From the NCBI GenBank assembly GCA_022766385.1, contig JALEPJ010000004.1:81670-145669 (forward strand): a DNA stretch of 64,000 nucleotides, given 5' to 3'. The notes beneath the pieces were generated by a model. The model had not been told where the DNA came from, made no database searches, and saw only the letters and a program-made list of their open reading frames with translations. Positions 42,101 to 50,912 of this stretch are shown piece after piece; the first letter of the stretch is position 1; every line of letters begins with the position of its first letter. The translations under genes were made by a program, and so were the position numbers. This DNA comes from Rikenellaceae bacterium. Its GTDB lineage: Bacteria; Bacteroidota; Bacteroidia; Bacteroidales; UBA932.

Positions 42101-44212
42101 ATGAAAGAGTATTCAACCAAAGACATCCGTAATGTGGTTCTCCTCGGTGCTACCAAATCAGGAAAGACCACTATGGCAGAGTCAATCCTTTACGTCGGTA
42201 AGGTTATCGACAGGAAGGGTACCATCGAGGACAAGAACACAACATCCGATTACGAAGAAATCGAGAAACTCAACCAGAGATCAGTATATGCCACTCCAGT
42301 ATATGCAGAGTTTGCAGGCTGCAAGGTAAATGTAATCGATGCTCCTGGATCAGACGATTTCTGCGGCGGAGCATTCTCAGCTTTCAAGGTCTGTGAAAAC
42401 GGTATCCTCGTTGTCAATGCACAGCAGGGAGTCGAGGTTGGAACGGACATTTTCGCCCGCTATGCATCCAAGGCGAATCTTCCTCTCGTCATTGCAGTCA
42501 ACCAGCTCGACGCCGACAAGGCAGACTGGGAGATGGTTCAGAATTCACTCAAGGAGAGCTTCGGAGGCAAGCTTGTGACCATTCAGTTCCCTACATCAAC
42601 CGGCTCTGGCTTCGACGGTTTCATTGATGTACTCACTATGAAGTACTATCACTTCACGGATGATAAGGGTACACGCGAGGACCTCGAGATTCCTGCAGAG
42701 TATGCTGATGAGGCTGAGCTCTACCGCGGTCTCCTTATGGAGAAGGCAGCCGAGTACGACGACACTCTTATGGAGAAGTTCTTCGACGCAGGCGAGCTTT
42801 CTGAGGATGAGATCCGTGACGGTCTCCGCATCGGTATTGCAGCAGGTGAGTGCTATCCTATCTTCTGCGTATCCGCAAAGAAGAACATAGGTGTCAAGAG
42901 ACTGCTTGAGTTCACAACCAGAGTGAGCCAGAAACCTTCTTGCGACGAGACAGGCCCTGCATCCCTCTTCATCTACAAGAACAGTGTGGAGAAGAACCTT
43001 GGTGAGGTTTCATTCTTCAAAGTGATGAGCGGTGTTGTCACCACAGGAGTTGAGTTTGAGGATGCAGCCAGTGGAAACAAGGAGCGCTTCTCTGCCATCT
43101 ATGCTGTGGCAGGACAGAAGAAAGAGCAGGTCAACGCTATCCACGCCGGTGACTTCGGCTGCGTTGTGAAGCTCAAGAACGGCAAGTCAAGCACCACACT
43201 TTCCGCCCTCGGTTCAGGTCTCAACTACGGAAAGATCGAATTCCCGGCACCTAAGTACCGTTGCGCTATCAAGGCAAAGGTTCAGCAGGACGAGCAGAAA
43301 CTCGGCGATGCCCTCAAGAAGATTGCATCACAGGACCCTACAGTCATCGTAGAGTACTCAAGAGAGCTTCGCCAGACCATTCTCAGCGGCAATGGTGAGC
43401 AGCATATCAATGTAGTCAAGTGGCGTCTCAACAACGAGTTCGGTCTCGATGTAGAGCTCTTCGCTCCGAAGGTTCCATACCGTGAGACCATTACCAAGGT
43501 CGCTACAGCACAGTACCGTCACAAGAAGCAGTCCGGTGGTGCCGGTCAGTTCGGTGAGGTTCACCTCCTCGTTTGCCCTGCGGAAGGACCGCTCAACACC
43601 AAGTTCAATATTGACGGAAAGGAAACTGTCCTCAATGTGAAGACCTCCGAGAGCGCTGATCTTGATTGGGGCGGAAAGCTCGAGTTCTACAACTGCGTTG
43701 TCGGTGGTGCCATTGACCTCAGCTTCATGCCTGCCATCCTGAAGGGTATCAAGGAGAGAATGGTTGAGGGACCTCTTACCGGTTCATATGCTCGTGACAT
43801 CCGCGTCTTTGTATATGACGGAAAGATGCACCCGGTAGACTCTAAGGAAATCGCCTTCATCATTGCCGGTAGAAATGCCTTCAAGGAGGCCTTCAGAAAT
43901 GCCGGTCCTAAGATTCTTGAGCCTATCTACAATGTTGAGGTTATGACTCCTGCAGAGTATCAGGGTGCCGTTATGTCAGATCTTCAGAACCGTCGCGGTA
44001 TTCTCGGAGACCTCGGTGCTGACAAGGGCTTCTCGATTCTCAAGGCCAGAGTTCCTCTTGCAGAGCTTTACAGATATTCGACTACCCTCAGTTCACTGAC
44101 TTCAGGTAGTGCCTCATTCACCATGGAATTCTCTGATTACCAGCCTGTTCCTGGAGATGTACAGGCTAAGCTCCTTGCGGATTACGCAGCTTCAGAGCAG
44201 GAAGAGGATTAA
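42101..44212 (+). CDS. fusA2: Elongation factor G paralogue with degenerate GTPase motifs (EF-G2 type)
   Basis: 703 residues with the five-domain EF-G layout; domain IV (KQSGGAGQFGEVHL) and the C-terminal domain V (LQNRRGILGDLGADKG) are intact. The P-loop GATKSGKTT is at residues 16-24. G3 reads DAPGSDDF at 80-87 where GTPases have DTPGHxDF, so the catalytic His is Ser84. Switch I lacks RGITI (here RSVYA). G4 reads NQLD (134-137). Bacteroides thetaiotaomicron EF-G2 was reported to support translocation without GTP hydrolysis and to be induced under carbon limitation; this looks like the same class. Canonical fusA is not in the window. Confidence 0.9.
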   Translation: MKEYSTKDIRNVVLLGATKSGKTTMAESILYVGKVIDRKGTIEDKNTTSDYEEIEKLNQRSVYATPVYAEFAGCKVNVIDAPGSDDFCGGAFSAFKVCENGILVVNAQQGVEVGTDIFARYASKANLPLVIAVNQLDADKADWEMVQNSLKESFGGKLVTIQFPTSTGSGFDGFIDVLTMKYYHFTDDKGTREDLEIPAEYADEAELYRGLLMEKAAEYDDTLMEKFFDAGELSEDEIRDGLRIGIAAGECYPIFCVSAKKNIGVKRLLEFTTRVSQKPSCDETGPASLFIYKNSVEKNLGEVSFFKVMSGVVTTGVEFEDAASGNKERFSAIYAVAGQKKEQVNAIHAGDFGCVVKLKNGKSSTTLSALGSGLNYGKIEFPAPKYRCAIKAKVQQDEQKLGDALKKIASQDPTVIVEYSRELRQTILSGNGEQHINVVKWRLNNEFGLDVELFAPKVPYRETITKVATAQYRHKKQSGGAGQFGEVHLLVCPAEGPLNTKFNIDGKETVLNVKTSESADLDWGGKLEFYNCVVGGAIDLSFMPAILKGIKERMVEGPLTGSYARDIRVFVYDGKMHPVDSKEIAFIIAGRNAFKEAFRNAGPKILEPIYNVEVMTPAEYQGAVMSDLQNRRGILGDLGADKGFSILKARVPLAELYRYSTTLSSLTSGSASFTMEFSDYQPVPGDVQAKLLADYAASEQEED

Positions 44213-44228
44213 AATTCCACGGACACTC

Positions 44229-44320
44229 GGGGACCTGTTCCCCACAGTAATAAGGATGATGACTCCCGGTTTTGCAAAGGCATTCTTCAAGCCCGGCAAG
44301 GCTGGGAGTCTTCTTTTTTG
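44229..44320 (+). terminator. Terminator after the EF-G paralogue
   Basis: A short hairpin GGGGA/TCCCC (44229-44243) is followed by a larger one, GACTCCC (44261-44267) with GGGAGTC (44304-44310), then TTCTTTTTTG. The remaining spacer to 44426 is AT-rich. It holds a weak -7-like TATATTGG at 44394-44401, 25 bases before the ftcD ATG. Confidence 0.7.
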
Positions 44321-44426
44321 CTGAGGGTAAGGGTTTTCAACAATATTAAGGAAATAAATATCTATTTGTTAGGAGATTCACCGGAATAATTGCTATATTG
44401 GAAGTATTGGAAATAACAACGACAAA

Positions 44427-46157
44427 ATGGAAAGGATAATCGAATGCGTGCCCAATTTCAGTGAAGGCCGTAACAGCCAAATCATCAATGCTTTAGTGGA
44501 AGCTGTCCGCAGTGGAGCCAAGAAAGCGGATGGATCCGGGACAGGAGTCAAGGTGCTCAATGTCGATCCGGGCGAGGCAACGAACAGGACAGTCATTACC
44601 TTTGCCGGTAATCCGGAAGCTGTAGTTGAAGCGGCTTACTCGGCCGTAGCCAAGGCCGCTGAACTTATTGACATGAGGCATCATCACGGTGCACATCCGA
44701 GGTCAGGTGCCACTGATGTCCTGCCTTTGATACCGATTGCGGGAGTCACTCTCGAAGAGTGCGCAGAGATGGCCAGAAAGCTCGCCGAAAGAATTGCCAA
44801 TGAGCAGGGGATTCCTTGTTATTGTTATGAAGCGGCGGCGTACAAGCCTGAGCGCAAGAATCTCGCGGTCTGCCGTGCCGGCGAATATGAGGCCCTTCCG
44901 CAAAAAATGGCGGATGCGGAACGAAGACCGGACTTCGGACCGGAAGAGTACAACTCTACGGTAGCCAGGAGCGGAGCCATAAACGTAGGCGCGAGGGACT
45001 TCCTAATTGCCGTGAATTTCAACCTGAACACTACCTCAACCAGACGCGCCAATGCCATTGCCTTTGATGTCAGGGAGAAGGGCCGTCCTATGAGGGAGGG
45101 CAATACCCTGACGGGCAGGGTCGTCAAGGATGCCGAGGGCAATCCGGTGATGATCCCGGGAACTCTGAAGGGCTGCAAGGCAATAGGCTGGTATATAGAC
45201 GAGTACGGCATTGCCCAAGTGTCGATGAACATTACCGACATAAATGTCACTCCTCTGCACAAGGCCTTCGAGGGGGTCTGCCGCGCAGCACAGGCGAGGG
45301 GACTCAGGGTCACAGGAACGGAAATAGTGGGCCTCGTCCCTAAGCGCAGCCTTATCGAGGCCGGAAAATACTTCCTCGAAAAGCAGCAGAGATCAACAGG
45401 CATATCCGAGGACGAGATTATAAAAATCGCTGTCAAGTCTATGGGCCTGGATGACCTTAAGCCTTTCAATCCTAAGGAGAAAGTAATAGAGTATCTGCTT
45501 GAAGATGAGGAAGACAAGGCTGTCAGGGAACGTCTTACCAGAATGAGTTGCAGGGACTTTGCTACGGAAACGGCATCGGAATCACCGGCTCCGGGAGGCG
45601 GTTCTATTTCAGCCTATATGGGAGCCCTTGCTGCGGCTTTAGGCACGATGGTGGCCAATCTTTCCTCACACAAGCGAGGCTGGGATGACAGGTGGAAGGA
45701 ATTTTCTGACTGGGCCGAACGGGGCCAGGCGTTGATGGGAAACCTGCTCGCGCTCGTGGATGAAGACACGGCAGCTTTCAATCTCATAATGCAGGCTCTC
45801 TCTATGCCTAAGGGCAGTCCTCAGGAAAAGGCCGACAGGGCGGAAGCCCTCGAAAAGGCGACTCTCTACGCGACCAGAGTACCTCTTCGCACAATGAAGG
45901 AGACTTTGAAGGCCTTCCCTCTTCTGCGCGCAATGGCCACTGAGGGCAATCCTAACTCGGTTTCCGATGCGGGAGTCGGAGCTCTTGCGGCCAGAAGCGC
46001 CGTACTCGGAGCCCAATTGAACGTAATGATCAATGCCTCATCCCTCAAGGACAGGACTGTGGCGGATGAGCTGTGCAGGGAAGCAGAAGGCATTGCCGCG
46101 GAAGCCATTGAGCTGGAAAGGGAGATAATTGAAATCGTCAAAGGAAAAATCGCATAA
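44427..46157 (+). CDS. ftcD: Bifunctional glutamate formimidoyltransferase / formimidoyl-THF cyclodeaminase
   Basis: 576 residues, a fusion in the same order as animal FTCD. Residues about 1-330 are the formimidoyltransferase (ECVPNFSEGRN, MRHHHGAHPRSGATDVLPL with the catalytic His). Residues about 375-576 are the all-helical cyclodeaminase (ESPAPGGGSISAYMGALAAAL, where the PGGGS loop binds folate). It transfers the formimino group of formiminoglutamate to tetrahydrofolate, giving glutamate, then releases ammonia to give methenyl-THF. First gene of the hut operon; hutU starts 5 bases after it. Confidence 0.95.
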   Translation: MERIIECVPNFSEGRNSQIINALVEAVRSGAKKADGSGTGVKVLNVDPGEATNRTVITFAGNPEAVVEAAYSAVAKAAELIDMRHHHGAHPRSGATDVLPLIPIAGVTLEECAEMARKLAERIANEQGIPCYCYEAAAYKPERKNLAVCRAGEYEALPQKMADAERRPDFGPEEYNSTVARSGAINVGARDFLIAVNFNLNTTSTRRANAIAFDVREKGRPMREGNTLTGRVVKDAEGNPVMIPGTLKGCKAIGWYIDEYGIAQVSMNITDINVTPLHKAFEGVCRAAQARGLRVTGTEIVGLVPKRSLIEAGKYFLEKQQRSTGISEDEIIKIAVKSMGLDDLKPFNPKEKVIEYLLEDEEDKAVRERLTRMSCRDFATETASESPAPGGGSISAYMGALAAALGTMVANLSSHKRGWDDRWKEFSDWAERGQALMGNLLALVDEDTAAFNLIMQALSMPKGSPQEKADRAEALEKATLYATRVPLRTMKETLKAFPLLRAMATEGNPNSVSDAGVGALAARSAVLGAQLNVMINASSLKDRTVADELCREAEGIAAEAIELEREIIEIVKGKIA

Positions 46158-46161
46158 CAAT

Positions 46162-48204
46162 ATGGCAATAGAAATGAGCAGGGAGGAGTTCAAAAGGGAC
46201 ATACTCGCCGGGCTTCCTGAGCAGCTTCCGGAGCCGAAGCCTTATGATGTTTCAGTCAACCACGCTCCTCGCCGCAAGGACTTGCTCAGTCCAGAGGAGA
46301 AGGAGCTTGCTTTGAAGAATGCTCTTAGGTATTTCCCTGAGAATCAGCACAGTATCCTCGCTCCTGAATTTGCAGCAGAGCTTAGGGACTACGGACGTAT
46401 CTATATGTATCGCTTCAGGCCGGACTATGCAATGTATGCAAGGCCTCTTGAAGAATACCCAGCTAAATGCACTCAGGCAGCGGCCATAATGGCTATGATA
46501 CAGAACAATCTGGACCCGAGGGTAGCCCAGCATCCGCACGAACTTATCACCTACGGAGGCAATGGAGCGGTCTTCCAGAACTGGGCCCAGTATCGCCTGG
46601 CAATGAAATATCTGGCCACAATGAGCGAGGAACAGACCCTCGCTATGTATTCGGGCCATCCTCTCGGTCTCTTCCCGAGCCACAGGGACGCGCCAAGGGT
46701 GGTGGTCACCAACGGTATGGTCATTCCTAACTATTCCTCACAGGACCATTGGGAGAAATTCAATGCGATGGGCGTGTCCCAGTACGGTCAGATGACAGCC
46801 GGTTCCTATATGTACATAGGTCCCCAGGGCATAGTCCACGGCACGACTATAACGATAATGAATGCAGCACGCAAGCAGCTGGTTTCCAGAGGAATGGAGC
46901 CATCACGCGAGAATATGGGCGGAATGCTCTTCGTCTCTGCCGGCCTCGGCGGAATGTCGGGAGCGCAGCCTAAGGCAGGAGTAATCTCCGGTGTCGTCAG
47001 CGTCATTGCCGAAATCAATCCTCTCGCGACCCGCAAGCGCTATGAGCAGGGATGGGTGGACGAGATTCACGAGAATCTGGACGAACTTATACCGAGGATA
47101 CGCAAGGCCTGCCGCGACAGGGAAGTCGTATCCCTTGCTTACCAGGGCAATGTCGTTGACCTTTGGGAAAGGCTTGCCGAGGAGGACATAAGGGTGGATC
47201 TTGGCTCCGACCAGACCTCGCTCCACAATCCTTGGGCAGGAGGCTATTACCCTGCAGGACTCGGCTTCGAGGAAGCCAAGACCATGATGGCCGGCGAGCC
47301 TGAAAAGTTCAAGGAGCAGGTTCGCGCCTCGCTCAAACGCCAGGCAGCAGCCATTGGGAAGCTCGCGGAGAAGGGTATGTATTTCTTTGACTATGGCAAT
47401 GCCTTCCTGCTGGAGGCTTCGCGCGCTGGCGCAGACATATGCCTCCCTGACGGCCGTTTCCGTTATCCTTCTTATGTTCAGGATATTATGGGCCCGATGT
47501 TCTTCGACAGCGGCTTCGGCCCTTTCCGCTGGGTATGTATGTCCCAGAAGCCTGAGGACCTCGCCCTCAGCGATGAAATCGCCGCTAAAGTGCTGAAGGA
47601 AATTGCCCTCAGCGCACCCGCTGACATCAAAGGGCAATTGGAGGACAATATACATTGGATAGAAGAGGCGTCCCGCAATAATCTGGTGGTCGGCTCTCAG
47701 GCACGCATCCTTTATGCGGACTGCGAAGGCCGCACCCGCATTGCCCTCGAATTCAACCGGGCAATCAGGGAGGGCCGCATCAGCGCTCCTATAGTCCTGG
47801 GCCGCGACCATCACGACGTTTCGGGCACCGATTCACCTTATCGCGAGACCTCGAACATCTATGATGGTTCCTGCTTCACCGCCGATATGGCCGTGCAGAA
47901 TGTCATCGGAGACGGTTTCCGTGGCGCGACTTGGGTTTCCATCCACAATGGAGGCGGTGTAGGCTGGGGCGAGGTCATCAACGGCGGTTTCGGAATGGTC
48001 ATTGACGGCAGCGAGGCTTCGGACAGGCATATCAAGGAAATGCTGCTCTGGGATGTGAACAACGGCATTGCCAGAAGAAGCTGGGCCCGGAATGAGGCTG
48101 CAGTCAAGGCTATTAAAAGGGAGATGGAGCGCACTCCGCTGCTGGAGGTCACGCTTCCAAACTTCGCGGATAGCGAACTTGTAAAGAAGGCGTTGGAACT
48201 TTAG
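46162..48204 (+). CDS. hutU: Urocanate hydratase (long form)
   Basis: 680 residues from ATG 46162, about 120 longer than proteobacterial HutU and close to eukaryotic urocanases. It converts urocanate to imidazolonepropionate with tightly bound NAD+. NAD-site segments are ITYGGNGAVFQNWAQY, TAGSYMYIGPQGIVHGT and SAGLGGMSGAQPKAG. VGSQARILYADCEGRTRIAL replaces the canonical QGLPARICWxGxGxR block, a visible divergence. The C-terminal GRDHHDVSG and GATWVSIHNGGGVGWGE are conserved. It is placed between ftcD and hutH with spacers of 4 and 12 bases. Confidence 0.95.
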   Translation: MAIEMSREEFKRDILAGLPEQLPEPKPYDVSVNHAPRRKDLLSPEEKELALKNALRYFPENQHSILAPEFAAELRDYGRIYMYRFRPDYAMYARPLEEYPAKCTQAAAIMAMIQNNLDPRVAQHPHELITYGGNGAVFQNWAQYRLAMKYLATMSEEQTLAMYSGHPLGLFPSHRDAPRVVVTNGMVIPNYSSQDHWEKFNAMGVSQYGQMTAGSYMYIGPQGIVHGTTITIMNAARKQLVSRGMEPSRENMGGMLFVSAGLGGMSGAQPKAGVISGVVSVIAEINPLATRKRYEQGWVDEIHENLDELIPRIRKACRDREVVSLAYQGNVVDLWERLAEEDIRVDLGSDQTSLHNPWAGGYYPAGLGFEEAKTMMAGEPEKFKEQVRASLKRQAAAIGKLAEKGMYFFDYGNAFLLEASRAGADICLPDGRFRYPSYVQDIMGPMFFDSGFGPFRWVCMSQKPEDLALSDEIAAKVLKEIALSAPADIKGQLEDNIHWIEEASRNNLVVGSQARILYADCEGRTRIALEFNRAIREGRISAPIVLGRDHHDVSGTDSPYRETSNIYDGSCFTADMAVQNVIGDGFRGATWVSIHNGGGVGWGEVINGGFGMVIDGSEASDRHIKEMLLWDVNNGIARRSWARNEAAVKAIKREMERTPLLEVTLPNFADSELVKKALEL

Positions 48205-48216
48205 GATACTCATAAT

Positions 48217-49692
48217 ATGACATATAGCATTTCAAGCAAGAATCTGAAAATCAGTGAAATAGAACATATAGTCTCGGGAGGAGTCAAGCTTTGCATTGGG
48301 GAGGAGTCCGAGAAGGCCATAATCAGATGCCGGGAGTATCTTGACTCCAAGATGAAGGATATTGACCATCCCGTGTACGGAGTGACGACGGGCTTCGGCT
48401 CCCTGTGCAACATCACTATTGCGACGGATGAATTGTCCCGTCTCCAGCACAATCTCGTAATGTCCCACGCCTGTGGAACGGGTGAGACCGTGCGACCGGA
48501 AATCGTCAGGATAATGCTCCTTCTGAAAATCAAATCCCTCTCCTACGGACATTCTGGGGCGCAATTGGCTACCATTCAGCGACTTGTGGATATGTTCAAC
48601 AATGACATCCTGCCCGTTGTCTATCAGCAGGGCTCTTTGGGTGCATCGGGCGATCTGGCACCGCTCGCGCATCTCAGCCTTCCTCTGATAGGACTAGGAG
48701 AAGTCATATACAAGGGTGAGAGGCGTCAGGTCACTGAATTGTGGAAGGAATTGGGCTGGGAGGCCATTAGCCTGAAATCGAAGGAAGGCCTGGCCTTGCT
48801 CAACGGCACTCAGTTTATGGCCGCCCACGCAGTATGGGCACTCATTCAGGCAGACAGGCTCTCCGAATGGGCTGACAGGATAGGGGCAATGTCCTTGGAT
48901 GCTTTCGATGGCAGAATCGAGCCTTTCCTGCCCCAGACCCACAGTGTCAGACCGCACAAGGGCCAGAAGAAGACTGCCAGACGCTTCCTGGAGCTGCTTG
49001 AGGGCAGCGAAATCATTGCCGGAGAAAAGGCTCAAGTACAGGACCCTTATTCGTTCCGCTGCATTCCTCAGGTGCACGGAGCTACGAAAGACAGCATAGA
49101 ATATGTGCGCAGCGTGATTGAGACCGAAATCAACAGCGTGACCGACAATCCGACTGTATTCCCGGAAGAGGATATGATCATTTCCGCCGGCAATTTCCAC
49201 GGCCAGCCAATAGCCCTGCCTATGGATTTGCTCACTTTGGCCTTGTCTGAGCTCTCAAGTATCTCTGAAAGAAGGATATACAAGCTTATTAGCGGTCAGC
49301 GTGGGCTGCCTTCATTCTTGGTCGCCAAGCCTGGTCTGAACAGCGGCTTCATGATACCGCAGTACACGGCGGCCTCGATAGTCAGTCAGAGCAAGGGCCT
49401 GTGTTTCCCGGCCAGTGCTGACTCCATCCCTTCGTCCCAGGGACAGGAAGACCACGTAAGTATGGGCGCCAATGCCGCTACCAAGCTGATAAGGGTCGTT
49501 GACAATACCGAACGGGTGCTGGCAATAGAGCTCCTCAATGCCGCCCAGGCCCTGCAGTTCCGCAGACCGAAACGCTCGTCTCCTGCCCTGGAAGCCATTT
49601 TTGAAGAGTACAGGAAGGAAGTGCCTTTCGTTGAGAATGACTGCTATTTGTCCCCTCTCATCGCCAAATCCGTTGAATTCCTTAGAAAATGA
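48217..49692 (+). CDS. hutH: Histidine ammonia-lyase
   Basis: 491 residues. It deaminates histidine to urocanate with the self-formed MIO cofactor from Ala-Ser-Gly at residues 143-145 (GSLGASGDLAPLAHLSLPL). YGVTTGFGSL near residue 53 holds the catalytic Tyr. QDPYSFRCIPQVHG, SVTDNPTVF and the GQPIALPMDLL segment are family landmarks. It overlaps hutI by 4 bases (ATGA), implying coupled translation. Confidence 0.97.
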   Translation: MTYSISSKNLKISEIEHIVSGGVKLCIGEESEKAIIRCREYLDSKMKDIDHPVYGVTTGFGSLCNITIATDELSRLQHNLVMSHACGTGETVRPEIVRIMLLLKIKSLSYGHSGAQLATIQRLVDMFNNDILPVVYQQGSLGASGDLAPLAHLSLPLIGLGEVIYKGERRQVTELWKELGWEAISLKSKEGLALLNGTQFMAAHAVWALIQADRLSEWADRIGAMSLDAFDGRIEPFLPQTHSVRPHKGQKKTARRFLELLEGSEIIAGEKAQVQDPYSFRCIPQVHGATKDSIEYVRSVIETEINSVTDNPTVFPEEDMIISAGNFHGQPIALPMDLLTLALSELSSISERRIYKLISGQRGLPSFLVAKPGLNSGFMIPQYTAASIVSQSKGLCFPASADSIPSSQGQEDHVSMGANAATKLIRVVDNTERVLAIELLNAAQALQFRRPKRSSPALEAIFEEYRKEVPFVENDCYLSPLIAKSVEFLRK

Positions 49693-50912
49693 AGACCCTG
49701 ATTACCGGCATCGGCTGTCTCTACGGCATCCTTCCTCCTTCGGTACGCAAACTGGAGGGTGAGGCAATGTCCAGCGTCGGCAGTATTGAGGATGCCTATC
49801 TCGAAATCATCGATGGCAATATCAGCTCCTTCGGACCAAGGGAGAGTCTCAGCTCTTTGGACGCTGATAAAATGATTGACGCCCGCGGGGGCTTCGTGAT
49901 GCCAACTTTCTGCGACTCACACAGTCATGTCGTATATGCCGGAAGCCGTGAAGGGGAGTTTCGCGACAAAATTGCAGGCTTGAGCTATGAAGAGATTGCC
50001 GCCAGAGGCGGTGGAATACTCAACTCCGCCGATCTTCTCCACGAAACATCGGAGGATGAGCTCTTCGAGCAGTCGATGGAGCGCGTCCGCGAACTTATGG
50101 CAATGGGAACGGGCGCTCTTGAAATCAAAAGCGGCTACGGCTTGAATACCGCTGACGAACTGAAGATGCTTCGCGTCATCAGGCGCATACGCGAGGCTGT
50201 GCCCATTGCCATAAAGTCAAGCTTCCTCGGCGCTCATGCTGTCGGAAGGAAATTCGGGGCAGACCGCGAGAGCTATGTGAAGCTGGTTTGCAATGAGATG
50301 CTGCCAGAAGTGGCCAGAGAGGGCCTTGCCGACTATGTTGATGTTTTCTGCGATGAGGGCTTCTTCACCCCAGAGGATACCGTACGCATTCTGAAGGCCG
50401 CCGCCGCTTACGGTTTGAGAGGAAAGATTCACGCCAATGAGCTTGCCCTTTCAAAGGGTGTTCAGGCGGGTGTGAGCTGTAATGCCCTTTCCGTTGACCA
50501 TCTGGAGAGAACGGGAGAGGAGGAAATAGCCTGTCTGAAAGGCAGCGAAACTATGCCGACTATGCTTCCGGGCGCTTCGTTTTTCTTGGGTATGCCTTAT
50601 GGCAGGGCAAAGGATTTTATCGAGGCCGGGCTTCCTCTTGCCCTGGCATCGGATTACAACCCGGGCTCGTCACCGAGCGGGGATATGAGATTCGTGATGG
50701 CCCTGGGCTGCATCAAGATGAAGCTGACTCCAGAACAGGCTTTCAATGCATGCACTATTAATTCGGCCTTTGCAATGGGTGTGGATGATATACTCGGCTC
50801 CATCACCCCAGGCAAGAAGGCTTCCCTGATCATCACCAGAAGGATGCCTTCATTCAGCTTCATTCCTTACAGCCACCATACACCTTTCATAGAAAAGCTG
50901 ATTTTTCCTTAG
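49689..50912 (+). CDS. hutI: Imidazolonepropionase
   Basis: 407 residues. It hydrolyses imidazolonepropionate to formiminoglutamate, the substrate of the ftcD product. Amidohydrolase-fold metal ligands are CDSHSHVVYAG (His-X-His), GKIHANEL (His), LSVDHLE (His) and LASDYNPGS (Asp). GALEIKSGYGL is the substrate Tyr loop. ATGA overlap with hutH; its stop codon overlaps the convergent alpha-galactosidase stop by 4 bases (TTAG). It ends the operon, and no hutC/hutP regulator or histidine transporter is attached. Confidence 0.96.
   Translation: MKTLITGIGCLYGILPPSVRKLEGEAMSSVGSIEDAYLEIIDGNISSFGPRESLSSLDADKMIDARGGFVMPTFCDSHSHVVYAGSREGEFRDKIAGLSYEEIAARGGGILNSADLLHETSEDELFEQSMERVRELMAMGTGALEIKSGYGLNTADELKMLRVIRRIREAVPIAIKSSFLGAHAVGRKFGADRESYVKLVCNEMLPEVAREGLADYVDVFCDEGFFTPEDTVRILKAAAAYGLRGKIHANELALSKGVQAGVSCNALSVDHLERTGEEEIACLKGSETMPTMLPGASFFLGMPYGRAKDFIEAGLPLALASDYNPGSSPSGDMRFVMALGCIKMKLTPEQAFNACTINSAFAMGVDDILGSITPGKKASLIITRRMPSFSFIPYSHHTPFIEKLIFP

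Noticed and set aside
46903..47814. A 303-codon minus-strand frame inside hutU
   Set aside because: Antisense shadow of a conserved urocanase; no start context, promoter or domain of its own.
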